Shown piece by piece: positions 18,266 to 25,945 of a stretch of DNA of 64,000 nt (position 1 is the first letter of the stretch; each line of letters starts with the position of its first letter). The stretch comes from Pseudoalteromonas sp049257235 (GTDB lineage: Bacteria > Pseudomonadota > Gammaproteobacteria > Enterobacterales > Alteromonadaceae): contig NZ_JBMMUF010000001.1 in assembly GCF_049257235.1 (NCBI RefSeq), positions 124,001 through 188,000 of the forward strand, read 5' to 3'. A model generated the notes under the pieces. That model searched no databases. It was not told the origin of the DNA and worked only from the letters and a program-made list of their open reading frames with translations. A program made the translations under genes and the position numbers.

Positions 18266-18391
18266 TTACGCTGAAATAGCGGTTGCCCAACCTAAGATTG
18301 CGTTAAGACAACCGATACCTGCAAATACCGCGATAAATGCTACGAAGTACTTGAAGTTGAAAGGGTCTTTAAAGTCACCTTTTTGTGCCAT
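18266..18391 (-). CDS. 41-residue membrane peptide, unknown function
   Basis: Not recognised as a named family. The frame reads MAQKGDFKDPFNFKYFVAFI then VFAGIGCLNAILGWATAISA: a short charged cytosolic head followed by one hydrophobic segment of about 24 residues, with a single Cys. A good ribosome site (AGAGG, seven bases before ATG), a clean stop and an intrinsic terminator immediately downstream all argue it is real. It starts 57 bases after hvfC on the same strand and may be the last gene of the bufferin-type operon, in the place where a DoxX-like membrane protein is often found; that link is inference. Confidence 0.75.
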   Translation of the reverse strand: MAQKGDFKDPFNFKYFVAFIAVFAGIGCLNAILGWATAISA

Positions 18392-18447
18392 TGTAAATTA
18401 CCTCTAAAACACGACAAAAAACGGCGCACATAATAATCTAATAATGG

Positions 18448-19191
18448 CTAGCAATCCAGCGTTAACACGATCCTGCGCTTTATCAATTCTTGTAAAATTT
18501 GCCTTGCCCCCTGCTGAATTTGCGCCAATTCAAACTGAGGCGCTTGCTTTTGCAACACCAAACACAAAGATTCAAAGTCAGTCCCTAAGTGGTGGGATAA
18601 GCTATCCAATAGCAGCGCGGTCATTGCGTTTAGCGCCAAGAATTGCACTTCTTCTTGTGTATCACGATACACACAAATATAACTGGGAGTCTCATCCGGG
18701 TTTTGTGGTTGATGATCTACAGATATTGTTTGCACAGGGTAGTGATAACAGACGACTTGCGCACAATCGCTAACATAAAGTGACTCTTTCTCAACATTAA
18801 AAACTGGCTTGAACTGTGTGTTTAACTTTGCCGTAGCAACGCATAGCTCCACCCATTCATAATGCGCCAACTCGAGTAAAAATGGAGGGTCACTCTGTAT
18901 TGGCTCATACTCTTGCGCTAAAAATGTCACAAACTCTTTTGATATATCCACAAAATATGGTGACTCAGCCTGATGTTGGGCAAAAAATTTACGTGCTAAC
19001 GCCAGCCATGCCTGCTCGTCGTAAATACTGCGTAACACGGGAAAGCCACTTTCAAGAAAACTATTTACGTTATTGAAAAACAGCTCGCGATAAATTTTCA
19101 TGCGTCTATCTTCAATGCCTTCAGGAAGCGAATTATTTTCAGGGTCTCGTATGTGAGCACTAAATTGCGCCTGGACGTCTTTAAACTGCAT
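18448..19191 (-). CDS. hvfC: HvfC/BufC family protein (DUF2063), partner of the MNIO enzyme
   Basis: Family members associate with the HvfB/BufB enzyme and are needed for precursor modification, apparently recruiting the leader peptide. 247 residues. The N-terminal DUF2063 domain (about 1-95) is seen as FKDVQAQFSAHIRDP, ...GIEDRRMKIYRELFFNNVNSFL... and ESGFPVLRSIYDEQAWLALARKFF; the domain was once called DNA-binding. The C-terminal half (about 100-247) is less conserved. Starts 6 bases after hvfB, so co-translated. Assigned by domain plus context. Confidence 0.88.
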   Translation of the reverse strand: MQFKDVQAQFSAHIRDPENNSLPEGIEDRRMKIYRELFFNNVNSFLESGFPVLRSIYDEQAWLALARKFFAQHQAESPYFVDISKEFVTFLAQEYEPIQSDPPFLLELAHYEWVELCVATAKLNTQFKPVFNVEKESLYVSDCAQVVCYHYPVQTISVDHQPQNPDETPSYICVYRDTQEEVQFLALNAMTALLLDSLSHHLGTDFESLCLVLQKQAPQFELAQIQQGARQILQELIKRRIVLTLDC

Positions 19192-19197
19192 AAAAAT

Positions 19198-20043
19198 CTA
19201 AGCTCTTTGCTGCTCAATTAAAAAAGGACGCTGTAGAGAGTGAATCATATCTATCTCGCGTAACAGCTCATGCATCGGAGGAATATTAAAGTCACGCTCT
19301 AACAAAGTAGGATGTACACCATGATGTTCATAAGCACTTGTCAGCAGCTGCCATACAGGATCTATCACATCAGCGCCGTGAGTATCTACGATTAAATCTT
19401 GGGCCTCGTTGTAGTGTCCCGCCACATGCATGTAGGCAATTCGCTCAGTTGGCAATGCCTGCAAGAATGCGTGCGCATCATAGCCATGATTAACTGAATT
19501 GACATAGATGTTGTTCACATCAAGCAAAAGTTGGCAATCTGCCTCCGCCAATACATTTTGAGTAAACTCAAGCTCACTCATTTGCTGGCCAGGGGCTGCG
19601 TAATAAGACACGTTTTCGATAATCAATGGGCGCTCCAGAATGTCCTGAACTTGGCGTATTCTCTGAGCAACATACTTTACCGACTCTTGGGTAAAAGGAA
19701 TTGGCATGAGGTCGTACATATGTCCGTCGGCGGAGCAGTAGCTTAAATGTTCGCTATACATACGAATATTATGTTCATCAAAAAATTGCTTCAGCGCCTT
19801 AATAAAGTCGATATCTAATGGATCGGGCGAACCGATAGACAAAGACAAGCCGTGGCATACGAAGGGATGTCGCTCACTTAACGCCTTAAACTGCTTTGCC
19901 AGCTTGCCACCAAAAGGTAGCCAGTTCTCAGGGGCAACCTCCATAAAGCCTATTTGCTCAGGAATATGATTGAGCATATCTGGCAACATTTCTCTGCGTA
20001 ATCCCAAGCCTACATTTGCAACGTCGTATTTATTTGCCTGCAT
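19198..20043 (-). CDS. hvfB: MNIO-family (DUF692) RiPP-modifying enzyme HvfB/BufB
   Basis: Multinuclear non-heme iron oxidative enzyme with a TIM-barrel fold. Family members convert Cys residues of the companion precursor to oxazolone/thioamide or thiooxazole groups that bind copper. 281 residues. Likely metal ligands sit in MEVAPENW, HGLSLSIGS, YSEHLSYCS, ENVSYY, LLDVNNIYVNSVNHGYD, MHVAGHYNEA, DTHGADV and LLERDFNIPP, spread in the family order. A strong AGGAGG ribosome site lies upstream. Directly between precursor gene hvfA (67 bases upstream) and hvfC. Confidence 0.92.
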   Translation of the reverse strand: MQANKYDVANVGLGLRREMLPDMLNHIPEQIGFMEVAPENWLPFGGKLAKQFKALSERHPFVCHGLSLSIGSPDPLDIDFIKALKQFFDEHNIRMYSEHLSYCSADGHMYDLMPIPFTQESVKYVAQRIRQVQDILERPLIIENVSYYAAPGQQMSELEFTQNVLAEADCQLLLDVNNIYVNSVNHGYDAHAFLQALPTERIAYMHVAGHYNEAQDLIVDTHGADVIDPVWQLLTSAYEHHGVHPTLLERDFNIPPMHELLREIDMIHSLQRPFLIEQQRA

Positions 20044-20061
20044 AGAGACCTCCTAAAAGAC

Positions 20062-20084
20062 ACAAGCCGCATCAGGCGGCTTGT
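20062..20084 (-). other. Hairpin between hvfA and hvfB
   Basis: Perfect 9-bp GC-rich stem (acaagccgc / gcggcttgt, loop atcag), followed on the minus strand by GTCTTTT and then the hvfB ribosome site. It could be a partial terminator or 3' stabiliser that lets the precursor message outnumber the enzyme message. Confidence 0.65.
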
Positions 20085-20109
20085 ATTAGATGGCTTAATT
20101 AACAGTTAA

Positions 20110-20601
20110 TTAAGCGTTGTGGCCGCCACATTTGCCTTCTTTTTCAGCTTTTTTGCCTTCGCCACATTTACCTTCGCCACACTTGCCTTCTTTGTGTGCT
20201 TTTTTGGCTTCACCACATTTGCCTTCGCCACACTTACCTTCTTTGTGCGCTTTTTTGGCTTCGCCACATTTACCTTCACCACACTTACCTTCTTTGTGCG
20301 CTTTTTTGGCTTCGCCGCATTTACCTTCACCGCATTTGCCTTCGCCACACTTGCCTTCTTTTTCCGCTTTTTTGGCTTCGCCGCACTTGCCTTCACCACA
20401 TTTGCCTTCTTTCTCGGCTTTTTTGCCTTCGCCGCACTTGCCTTCACCGCATTTGCCTTCACCGGCATCTAGCTGGTAACCAGCTACCATGTCTTGCATT
20501 GCAAATGGATTTGCTTGTACGTCAGTAGAAGTTAACGATGCGCCGCTTACTACAACTGCACCAAGGGTTAACGCGATCGAATTTTTTTTCAATGTATTCA
20601 T
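20110..20601 (-). CDS. hvfA: Bufferin/oxazolin-type RiPP precursor with 14 EGKCG motifs (HvfA-like)
   Basis: Exported Cys-rich peptide, the predicted substrate of HvfB/HvfC and by family a copper- (metal-) binding periplasmic peptide. 163 residues: signal peptide 1-30 (hydrophobic IALTLGAVVVSGASL, cleavage likely after DVQA), short linker NPFAMQDMVAGYQLDAG, then residues 48-159 made only of EGKCG motifs and spacers such as EAKKAHK or EGKKAEK, ending GGHNA. I count 14 EGKCG motifs and 14 Cys, every Cys inside a motif. His occurs only in three spacers and the tail. First gene of the operon; start ATG has GAGAG upstream. The array is low complexity, so copy number is likely to vary between strains. 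Confidence 0.93.
   Translation of the reverse strand: MNTLKKNSIALTLGAVVVSGASLTSTDVQANPFAMQDMVAGYQLDAGEGKCGEGKCGEGKKAEKEGKCGEGKCGEAKKAEKEGKCGEGKCGEGKCGEAKKAHKEGKCGEGKCGEAKKAHKEGKCGEGKCGEAKKAHKEGKCGEGKCGEGKKAEKEGKCGGHNA
20125..20460 (-). repeat. In-gene tandem repeat encoding EGKCG units
   Basis: Tandem repeats with a basic period of 51 bp (17 codons: two EGKCG motifs plus a seven-residue Lys-rich spacer), with one period extended by a third EGKCG and an end unit of one motif. Unequal crossing-over or slippage in multiples of 15 or 51 bp would change the number of Cys sites without a frameshift. Confidence 0.9.
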
Positions 20602-20786
20602 TTTTTGCTCTCTGTGTTAGTAGCTTTCAAAACAAGGAGACCTTGCACATGAAGAAATCCTTTCACTGCTATTGGAATTTTTTCCATAAAAAAGATCACT
20701 GACCTAAATATGACCTGATAATGTTATTTTATCAATACCTTGGTTCAGGTTAGAATACGCCGCCCCGAGATTGCAATAGGTCAAAT

Positions 20787-21752
20787 ATGAAATTAGTTTT
20801 AGCCCCCATGGAAGGTGTTGTGGACTTTAAAATGCGCCAACTACTCACTGACATTGGTGGTTTTAACCTATGTGTTACCGAATTTGTACGCGTAGTGGAA
20901 CAGCGTCTACCTAGGCGTGTTTTTATGCGCTATTGTCCAGAATTATTGAATAACGGATACACTCGCTCAGGGACTCCCGTCAGAATTCAACTGTTAGGAC
21001 AACATCCGCAATACCTCGCAGAAAATGCCGTAAAAGCCGTTGCTCTGGGCTCGCATGGGGTGGACTTAAACTTTGGCTGCCCTGCCAAGACCGTGAATAA
21101 AAGTAAAGGCGGTGCAGTCTTACTCAAAGAGCCAGAGCAAATCTATCATATTGTAAAAGCAGTTAGAGACGCGGTAGACGAGTCACACATCGTCAGTGCA
21201 AAAGTACGCTTGGGTTTTGATGATAGCACGCGTAGCGAAGAAATCTTTGACGCCGTAGTTCAAGCAAAAGCAAACAGTATCGCTATTCATGCTCGTACCA
21301 AAAAGGATGGGTATCGTCCCCCTGCCTACTGGGACAAAATAGCCCCTCTTGTGGCAAAAAATGCACCCATTGAAATTGTCGCTAATGGAGAAATATGGGA
21401 CTTGGATGACGCTATCAATGCGCGAACGCAAAGTGGCTGTAAGCATATTATGCTTGGTCGAGGCGCCTTAGCTATGCCTGACCTAGCCGCGTGGATAAAG
21501 GCATCTGATAATTCACGGGAGCATATCAAACTGTCGTGGCAAGATATTCTCTATCACATCGTTCACTCCTCCATGCACGATGATGAAATGATGTCTAAAC
21601 GCTATTTTGCTAATCGCACTAAACAGTGGTTAGGCTATTTAAAGCGCACCTATACGCAGGCTAACGCATTGTTTGATGATATTCGCCGCCTTCATGACAA
21701 AGATGAGGTACTTAGCGTCTTGCAGCAGCATGCCGAACAAAGCCCTAACTAA
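20787..21752 (+). CDS. dusC: tRNA-dihydrouridine(16) synthase DusC
   Basis: FMN-dependent reduction of U16 in the tRNA D-loop. 321 residues. FMN-site LAPMEGVVD at the start; the catalytic Cys is in VDLNFGCPAKTVNKSKGGA (about residue 98); also SAKVRLGFDD and ANGEIWDLDDA, with MLGRGAL near the end of the barrel. ITEFVRVV-like VTEFVRVVEQRLP and the C-terminal KQWLGYLKR match the DusC subgroup rather than DusA/DusB. Divergent from the bufferin-type operon; the 185-bp gap must hold both promoters. Confidence 0.93.
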   Translation: MKLVLAPMEGVVDFKMRQLLTDIGGFNLCVTEFVRVVEQRLPRRVFMRYCPELLNNGYTRSGTPVRIQLLGQHPQYLAENAVKAVALGSHGVDLNFGCPAKTVNKSKGGAVLLKEPEQIYHIVKAVRDAVDESHIVSAKVRLGFDDSTRSEEIFDAVVQAKANSIAIHARTKKDGYRPPAYWDKIAPLVAKNAPIEIVANGEIWDLDDAINARTQSGCKHIMLGRGALAMPDLAAWIKASDNSREHIKLSWQDILYHIVHSSMHDDEMMSKRYFANRTKQWLGYLKRTYTQANALFDDIRRLHDKDEVLSVLQQHAEQSPN

Positions 21753-22120
21753 GGCCTGTTTATCTTTATTGTTTATTTTTACGCCAGTCATTGAGGTGTG
21801 TTAACAAGACAAAGCCCGCATCGCTGTGTGACTCTCGGCAATTTACGCGATAACCCAATGAAAATAGCCTAGTGATGCTTCTCAAAGGGTTCAATCAAAG
21901 GGGTGCACTACGTTGTTAATGGTCATAAGCTGAGTTGACCGTGCAAAATAACCCATTCCTAGCGTTGAAAACCTTTGGTTTGAACAAAATTCTTACCTCC
22001 AACGGTCAACACGCGCTAGCACATCAACTGCAAATTTATGACCTTTAATTGATCATGGTCATGTCATAAGCATGCGATCACCGCCACAATATAGGTAAGT
22101 GAGTTTGATTGGATTACAAT
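21753..22120. other. Intergenic region with long-range inverted repeat
   Basis: No convincing gene. It contains a 9-bp perfect inverted repeat, gttgaccgt at 21934-21942 and acggtcaac at 22002-22010, about 60 bases apart, and the repeated phrase ggtcat..ataagc (near 21920 and 22060). This may be a scar of a lost mobile element or a structured leader of the downstream gene. I cannot decide from sequence alone. Confidence 0.4.
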
Positions 22121-22483
22121 ATGAGTACTGAGACTCTGGACTTTGAAGAACAAGTGGCGCTGCAGCTCGCACAGGTTCGAGAAGAGTTATTAAATCGATT
22201 ACGTTACTCTAACGTTGTTCATGACAATAAGTTGTTCGCGCTTCTAAATGAGCACCCTGAATCAGATTGGGTGGCACACCTTAGAGACTACAGTGGCCCG
22301 AACTACAAAGAGCTTGTTGATAAACTTGAGCGACTAGAAGCGACTCAATGCCAGTTTGATCTGGGACTATTCGGTTTTTGCAGTGATTGTGAGGAGCCTA
22401 TAGAGGACACACGTCTAGAGCACGATGTTACGGTGCAACGCTGCCAACATTGCGAGTCGCAGCTCAAATCTCGCGCACAATAA
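22121..22483 (+). CDS. TraR/DksA-type C4 zinc-finger protein
   Basis: 120 residues from the ATG of MSTETLDFEEQVALQL. N-terminal helical part (about 1-70) precedes a C4 zinc finger: CSDC then QRCQHC, two CxxC pairs about 17 residues apart, as in TraR/DksA proteins. The family binds the RNA polymerase secondary channel in some cases. This protein is shorter than DksA and I cannot identify the Asp-containing coiled-coil tip, so it may not act as a true DksA. Its 3' end overlaps the convergent lipoprotein gene by 20 bases. Confidence 0.8.
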   Translation: MSTETLDFEEQVALQLAQVREELLNRLRYSNVVHDNKLFALLNEHPESDWVAHLRDYSGPNYKELVDKLERLEATQCQFDLGLFGFCSDCEEPIEDTRLEHDVTVQRCQHCESQLKSRAQ

Positions 22484-23447
22484 ATGCGTAGATAAAACTT
22501 TGTCCAGGATTGCGTAGTACCTTATCTAACAGCTGTTGCGCTATGGGCTGCGCAATACCCCGTTGTGCCATCAGGTTAAAAACCAGTTCTTCATCCCACA
22601 TTTGCGCATGAACCCCGAGATCGAGTTCCATCCAAATGAGCGCCATTTTCTTTTGCTCTGAGCTCAAATTCTGTAATTTTGCCCACCCTTTTAGATCAGC
22701 AAAACCTTGTCTCCAATCTAGATCACTCGCCAATTCATTTGTTCTAGGCTCAGGCAAAGCAGCCACTAGCTCTGACTCGTAACTCTTCAGTTGTGACTGA
22801 ATTGCGGTTAACCACTGAATCGGTGAGTGCACATCATTACTGTAATAATTTAGTTTTGTTTGTAGCCAATCCCCCCCATTAGGTAATTGAGATAAGCCAA
22901 GCTGATTTCGCGGTACATACGTTGCTAAATATTTTTGTAGTGATTGCACCGATGAAGTAAGTTCCTTCCTCATAGGTGAATCAGACAATACTGATAATTG
23001 ATTGTTTATATGCGCCAACTCAATCTGATTAATAAAGATTTTACTGCGTTGCGCTTCCATCATCTTGTACTCGACAAAAGTAAGCCAACTAGCGAGCTCT
23101 GATTGCCACTGTGGTTCGCCTAGCCTTGTTAATAAGGGGGAGAGGTCAAAAAGCAAATGCCAAGGCTGATATCTTCTTACAAACCGCTCCTCGATAGTTA
23201 GGTAGTTTAGCGTTTGCAACTGGGCATCATTCAATGAATCAATATTCACGCGAGAGTAAATAGTATGGCGGGCTTTTAAATAAGGTTCGGAATAGGGCCA
23301 AAATACCTCAGCAGTATTAGCATTCCCAACTAGAACAGCATTCAAGGCCTTTATCTCATCTAACGCTTTCTCAGCAGGGTATTGCGGCTCTTGAGAACAT
23401 GAGCAAAGAAGCAGTAAAGTGCATAGCGAAATAGTAAATTTAGTCAT
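22464..23447 (-). CDS. Lipoprotein, DUF3080 type
   Basis: 327 residues. N-terminal lipoprotein signal ISLCTLLLLCSCSQEP with lipobox Cys at 17. The rest is mostly helical with many Leu and Gln residues and no catalytic motif I can name. The layout (EKALDEIKALNAVL near the start, RRYQPWHLLFDLSPLL near 100) resembles the DUF3080 family found in gammaproteobacteria, whose role is unknown. Converges with the zinc-finger gene. Confidence 0.7.
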   Translation of the reverse strand: MTKFTISLCTLLLLCSCSQEPQYPAEKALDEIKALNAVLVGNANTAEVFWPYSEPYLKARHTIYSRVNIDSLNDAQLQTLNYLTIEERFVRRYQPWHLLFDLSPLLTRLGEPQWQSELASWLTFVEYKMMEAQRSKIFINQIELAHINNQLSVLSDSPMRKELTSSVQSLQKYLATYVPRNQLGLSQLPNGGDWLQTKLNYYSNDVHSPIQWLTAIQSQLKSYESELVAALPEPRTNELASDLDWRQGFADLKGWAKLQNLSSEQKKMALIWMELDLGVHAQMWDEELVFNLMAQRGIAQPIAQQLLDKVLRNPGQSFIYAFIVREI

Positions 23448-23591
23448 TGAGCTCTCAAAGTGGCCATTAGTGCAGGACGTGGGCGATGATTATAACGAGT
23501 GACAATTTTATCTGCAAAGCATCATTCATAGTGGATAAACGACTAGCCGAGTGGATATAACTTGTAGACCCTACTCTTTTTGAGACAACAA

Positions 23592-23613
23592 AAAAGCCCC
23601 TTACGGGGCTTTT
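23592..23613 (-). terminator. Terminator of the TonB2 operon
   Basis: AAAAGCCCC gtaa GGGGCTTTT perfect stem followed by T-run on the minus strand, about 20 bases after the TPR gene stop. Also symmetric enough to work on the plus strand. Confidence 0.85.
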
Positions 23614-23633
23614 CATGACCAAAAAGTTGGCTA

Positions 23634-24899
23634 TTAAAGACTTACACCATTACGCTGTGCTTTGTCTTTAATAAATGTTTTCCAACTGCGAGCAAACTTA
23701 CGCGTGCTCGGGTCTTCCGCTGCCTTTGTAATAGCAGCATAGGCTTGCTTGTACTTCTCTTGTTGAAGGTAAGCTTCTGCTAAATCAGAGTAAATCGTCC
23801 CTTTTTTGTCTGATCCTAGGTCAAGCGCTTTGTTTAAAAGAGTTACAGCTTTATCAAACTGCTGCTCCTGTAAACGTAAAGAGCCTGCCTTACGATATAG
23901 CTCTGCATCGTCGTCAAACTTAGCCGCTTCTTCGTAGTATTTAGCTGCCGTCTTAATGTTTTTCGCATTATGGTAGTAGCTACCTACTGCAGTTAAGTTT
24001 TGCTTAGTACGCTCAACTTTACCATCATTCATCGCCTTTTCCATATGGAAACCGGCTTTGTATGGTACACCTACAAAAGAATATAGCTGTGCAAGAACCT
24101 TAAAATCTGTTTCTGATTCAAGGTAACCGTTATCGTAAGCGATATCCATGATAGTAAGACCTTTTGCATAGTCTTCTACCTGCATATAGAAGCGGCCTAA
24201 GTTAGTCCAAGACTTCTTGTCTTCAGGCCAACTTTTAACCATTCGCTCACCAACTTTAACTACGTTCTGAAAATCTTTTGTCTCGTAGTAAGCACCCATG
24301 AGTAGCGAGAAAGGAGCCTTCTGAGGTTCTTTATTCGCATTAATCTGGATAGCCTTTTCAGCTGGCTCAACAACGTCTTTGAACAGACCTAGCTCGTAGT
24401 TTGCTTGCGCAATACGCGTGTACACTGTTGCATCTTCTTCACCTGTGAAGTCCATCCAACTGATGTACGCCTGTTTCGCTTCTTTGTACTTTTTGGTATT
24501 CGCCAACAAGTCACCTAGAAGCTTCATAGACTGCTCTTGGTCACCAAAGTTAAGTACATCAGGTTTAATCGCATCACGAATGTGCTTGATTGCCAAATCA
24601 AAGTTGTCCTTCTGCGCATAAAGCTGACCTAAATAGCGGTCAACTGTCGCTTTGTCGAACTTATCTGATGGTTCAAGCTCTTTCATAATCGCAATAGCGC
24701 CGTCGATGTCTTCAGCTTCATAAAGCTCAAACGCTTTAACCACTTTTTTACCGACGCGCTCACCCATTACTTTTGTTTTGGCGTTCTTGCGCTTTTCAAT
24801 CTCTTCGTAGTTAGGCGCAGCGACAGCTGATGTGCTGACCACTGTGCCCGACAAAGAAATAAGCAGAGCGAGTGCAGTAACTTTAGATAGATTTTTCAT
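23634..24899 (-). CDS. TPR protein of the TonB2 cluster
   Basis: 421 residues with a signal peptide (LALLISLSGTVVSTSAVAA) then about eight to nine tetratricopeptide repeats, e.g. DRYLGQLYAQKDNFDLAIKH, WTNLGRFYMQVEDYAKGLTI and SDLAEAYLQQEKYKQAYAAI. TPR proteins of this kind close TonB2 operons in Vibrio and Alteromonadales; a periplasmic scaffold role for the TonB system is inferred. Last gene of the operon, 13 bases after tonB, followed by an intrinsic terminator. Confidence 0.85.
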   Translation of the reverse strand: MKNLSKVTALALLISLSGTVVSTSAVAAPNYEEIEKRKNAKTKVMGERVGKKVVKAFELYEAEDIDGAIAIMKELEPSDKFDKATVDRYLGQLYAQKDNFDLAIKHIRDAIKPDVLNFGDQEQSMKLLGDLLANTKKYKEAKQAYISWMDFTGEEDATVYTRIAQANYELGLFKDVVEPAEKAIQINANKEPQKAPFSLLMGAYYETKDFQNVVKVGERMVKSWPEDKKSWTNLGRFYMQVEDYAKGLTIMDIAYDNGYLESETDFKVLAQLYSFVGVPYKAGFHMEKAMNDGKVERTKQNLTAVGSYYHNAKNIKTAAKYYEEAAKFDDDAELYRKAGSLRLQEQQFDKAVTLLNKALDLGSDKKGTIYSDLAEAYLQQEKYKQAYAAITKAAEDPSTRKFARSWKTFIKDKAQRNGVSL

Positions 24900-24912
24900 C
24901 TCTACACTCTCC

Positions 24913-25530
24913 TTACTGATCTTGGTTCAGTTTAAAGTCAAGCTGAACTGTGATGCCAGGCTGTTTAACCGGCTTGCCATCCACAACTTTAGGCTTGTAC
25001 TTCCACTTACGCAGTGCGCGCTTTGCTTCGCGGTCGAAGATACGTTTAGGCTCTGCATCGATTACCTCAACGTCGTCTACTCCACCAAGCTCATTGATAG
25101 TGAATGAAAGTTGTACCCAACCTTCTTTACCATCACGTGCAGCTTGCACTGGGTATTTAGGTTCAATTCGAACAAGAGGTGTCGCGTCACCATCTCGACC
25201 AAATGCACCTGGGCCACTTAGACCACCGGCAGAACCACCCACATTTACACTAGGCATGTTGAACCCTAATGCGCCAGGATTAGCATTGCTAGTATCCGGC
25301 TGTGGCGGCTGCGGCTTTGGCGGCTGCTTAGGCGGTGGCGGCGGCGGAGGCGGAACACGCTTACGCTGCTGCACCTTGGATTCAGGTGGATTCGTCATAA
25401 TTTCGACAACGATCTTCTCTTTCTCGTCAGCGGCGCGCCCATCTCCAGAAGAGATGAGGTACGCCATGAAAAAGAATAAGCCGAAAGTAACTGCCCCACC
25501 TGCAATCAGTGAAAACAGAAAACGAATCAT
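24913..25530 (-). CDS. tonB: TonB2-type energy transducer
   Basis: Carries inner-membrane proton-motive energy to outer-membrane receptors. 205 residues: one N-terminal membrane anchor (FLFSLIAGGAVTFGLFFFMAYL), a proline-rich spacer (PPPPPPPKQPPKPQPPQP, about 62-80) and a TonB C-terminal domain (about 110-205) with KYPVQAARDGKEGWVQLSF and ALRKWKYKPKVVDG. The spacer is short, as in TonB2. ATG overlaps the exbD stop (TAATG). Confidence 0.93.
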   Translation of the reverse strand: MIRFLFSLIAGGAVTFGLFFFMAYLISSGDGRAADEKEKIVVEIMTNPPESKVQQRKRVPPPPPPPPKQPPKPQPPQPDTSNANPGALGFNMPSVNVGGSAGGLSGPGAFGRDGDATPLVRIEPKYPVQAARDGKEGWVQLSFTINELGGVDDVEVIDAEPKRIFDREAKRALRKWKYKPKVVDGKPVKQPGITVQLDFKLNQDQ

Positions 25531-25931
25531 TACTTATCTCCAGCGATAGATATCTTATCGATACCCGCAGCTTTAATTTGGTCCATAACCTTAACAACTA
25601 CACCGTGCTTGGCTTCTTTATCCGCTTGGATAATTACCACCTCAGTTGGTTGTTCAGCTAATAGACGTTCGATGTTAGCAGCAACGCGCTCGGCATCTAC
25701 CTGACGCTTGTCCATCCAAATCTCACCATTAGAGCGAATAGCGATGAAGATATTTGCATTCTTCTGTTTAGTCGCTTGTGCTGCTTCTGGCTTGTTTACA
25801 TCAATACCAGCTTCTTTAACGAACGATGTAGTTACGATAAAGAAGATAAGCATGATGAATACGATGTCGAGCATCGGCGTCATATCGACGGCTGCTTCTT
25901 CTTGTTCACGAAAACGCTGTTTACGTGCCAT
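25530..25931 (-). CDS. exbD: ExbD-type biopolymer transport protein
   Basis: Stator partner in the ExbB-ExbD proton channel. 133 residues starting MARKQRFREQEEAAVDMTPMLDIVFIMLIFF; the membrane Asp essential for proton use is in MTPMLDIVFIML. Periplasmic C-terminal domain follows. ATG chosen; an in-frame TTG two codons earlier is less likely. Overlaps tonB by one base. Confidence 0.94.
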   Translation of the reverse strand: MARKQRFREQEEAAVDMTPMLDIVFIMLIFFIVTTSFVKEAGIDVNKPEAAQATKQKNANIFIAIRSNGEIWMDKRQVDAERVAANIERLLAEQPTEVVIIQADKEAKHGVVVKVMDQIKAAGIDKISIAGDK

Positions 25932-25945
25932 AGTCAAATCTCTCT

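Noticed and set aside
20125..20460. CRISPR-like regular repeats
   Set aside because: Units are contiguous, coding and lack variable spacers; no cas genes nearby.
20106..20528. Several 110-120 codon frames on both strands over the EGKCG region
   Set aside because: Long open frames arise from the repeat's base composition. Only the frame with signal peptide and EGKCG motifs fits the neighbouring enzymes.
24950..25549. 199-codon plus-strand frame opposite tonB
   Set aside because: Antisense of the Pro-rich TonB coding sequence (reads as Gly-rich); TonB itself is clear.
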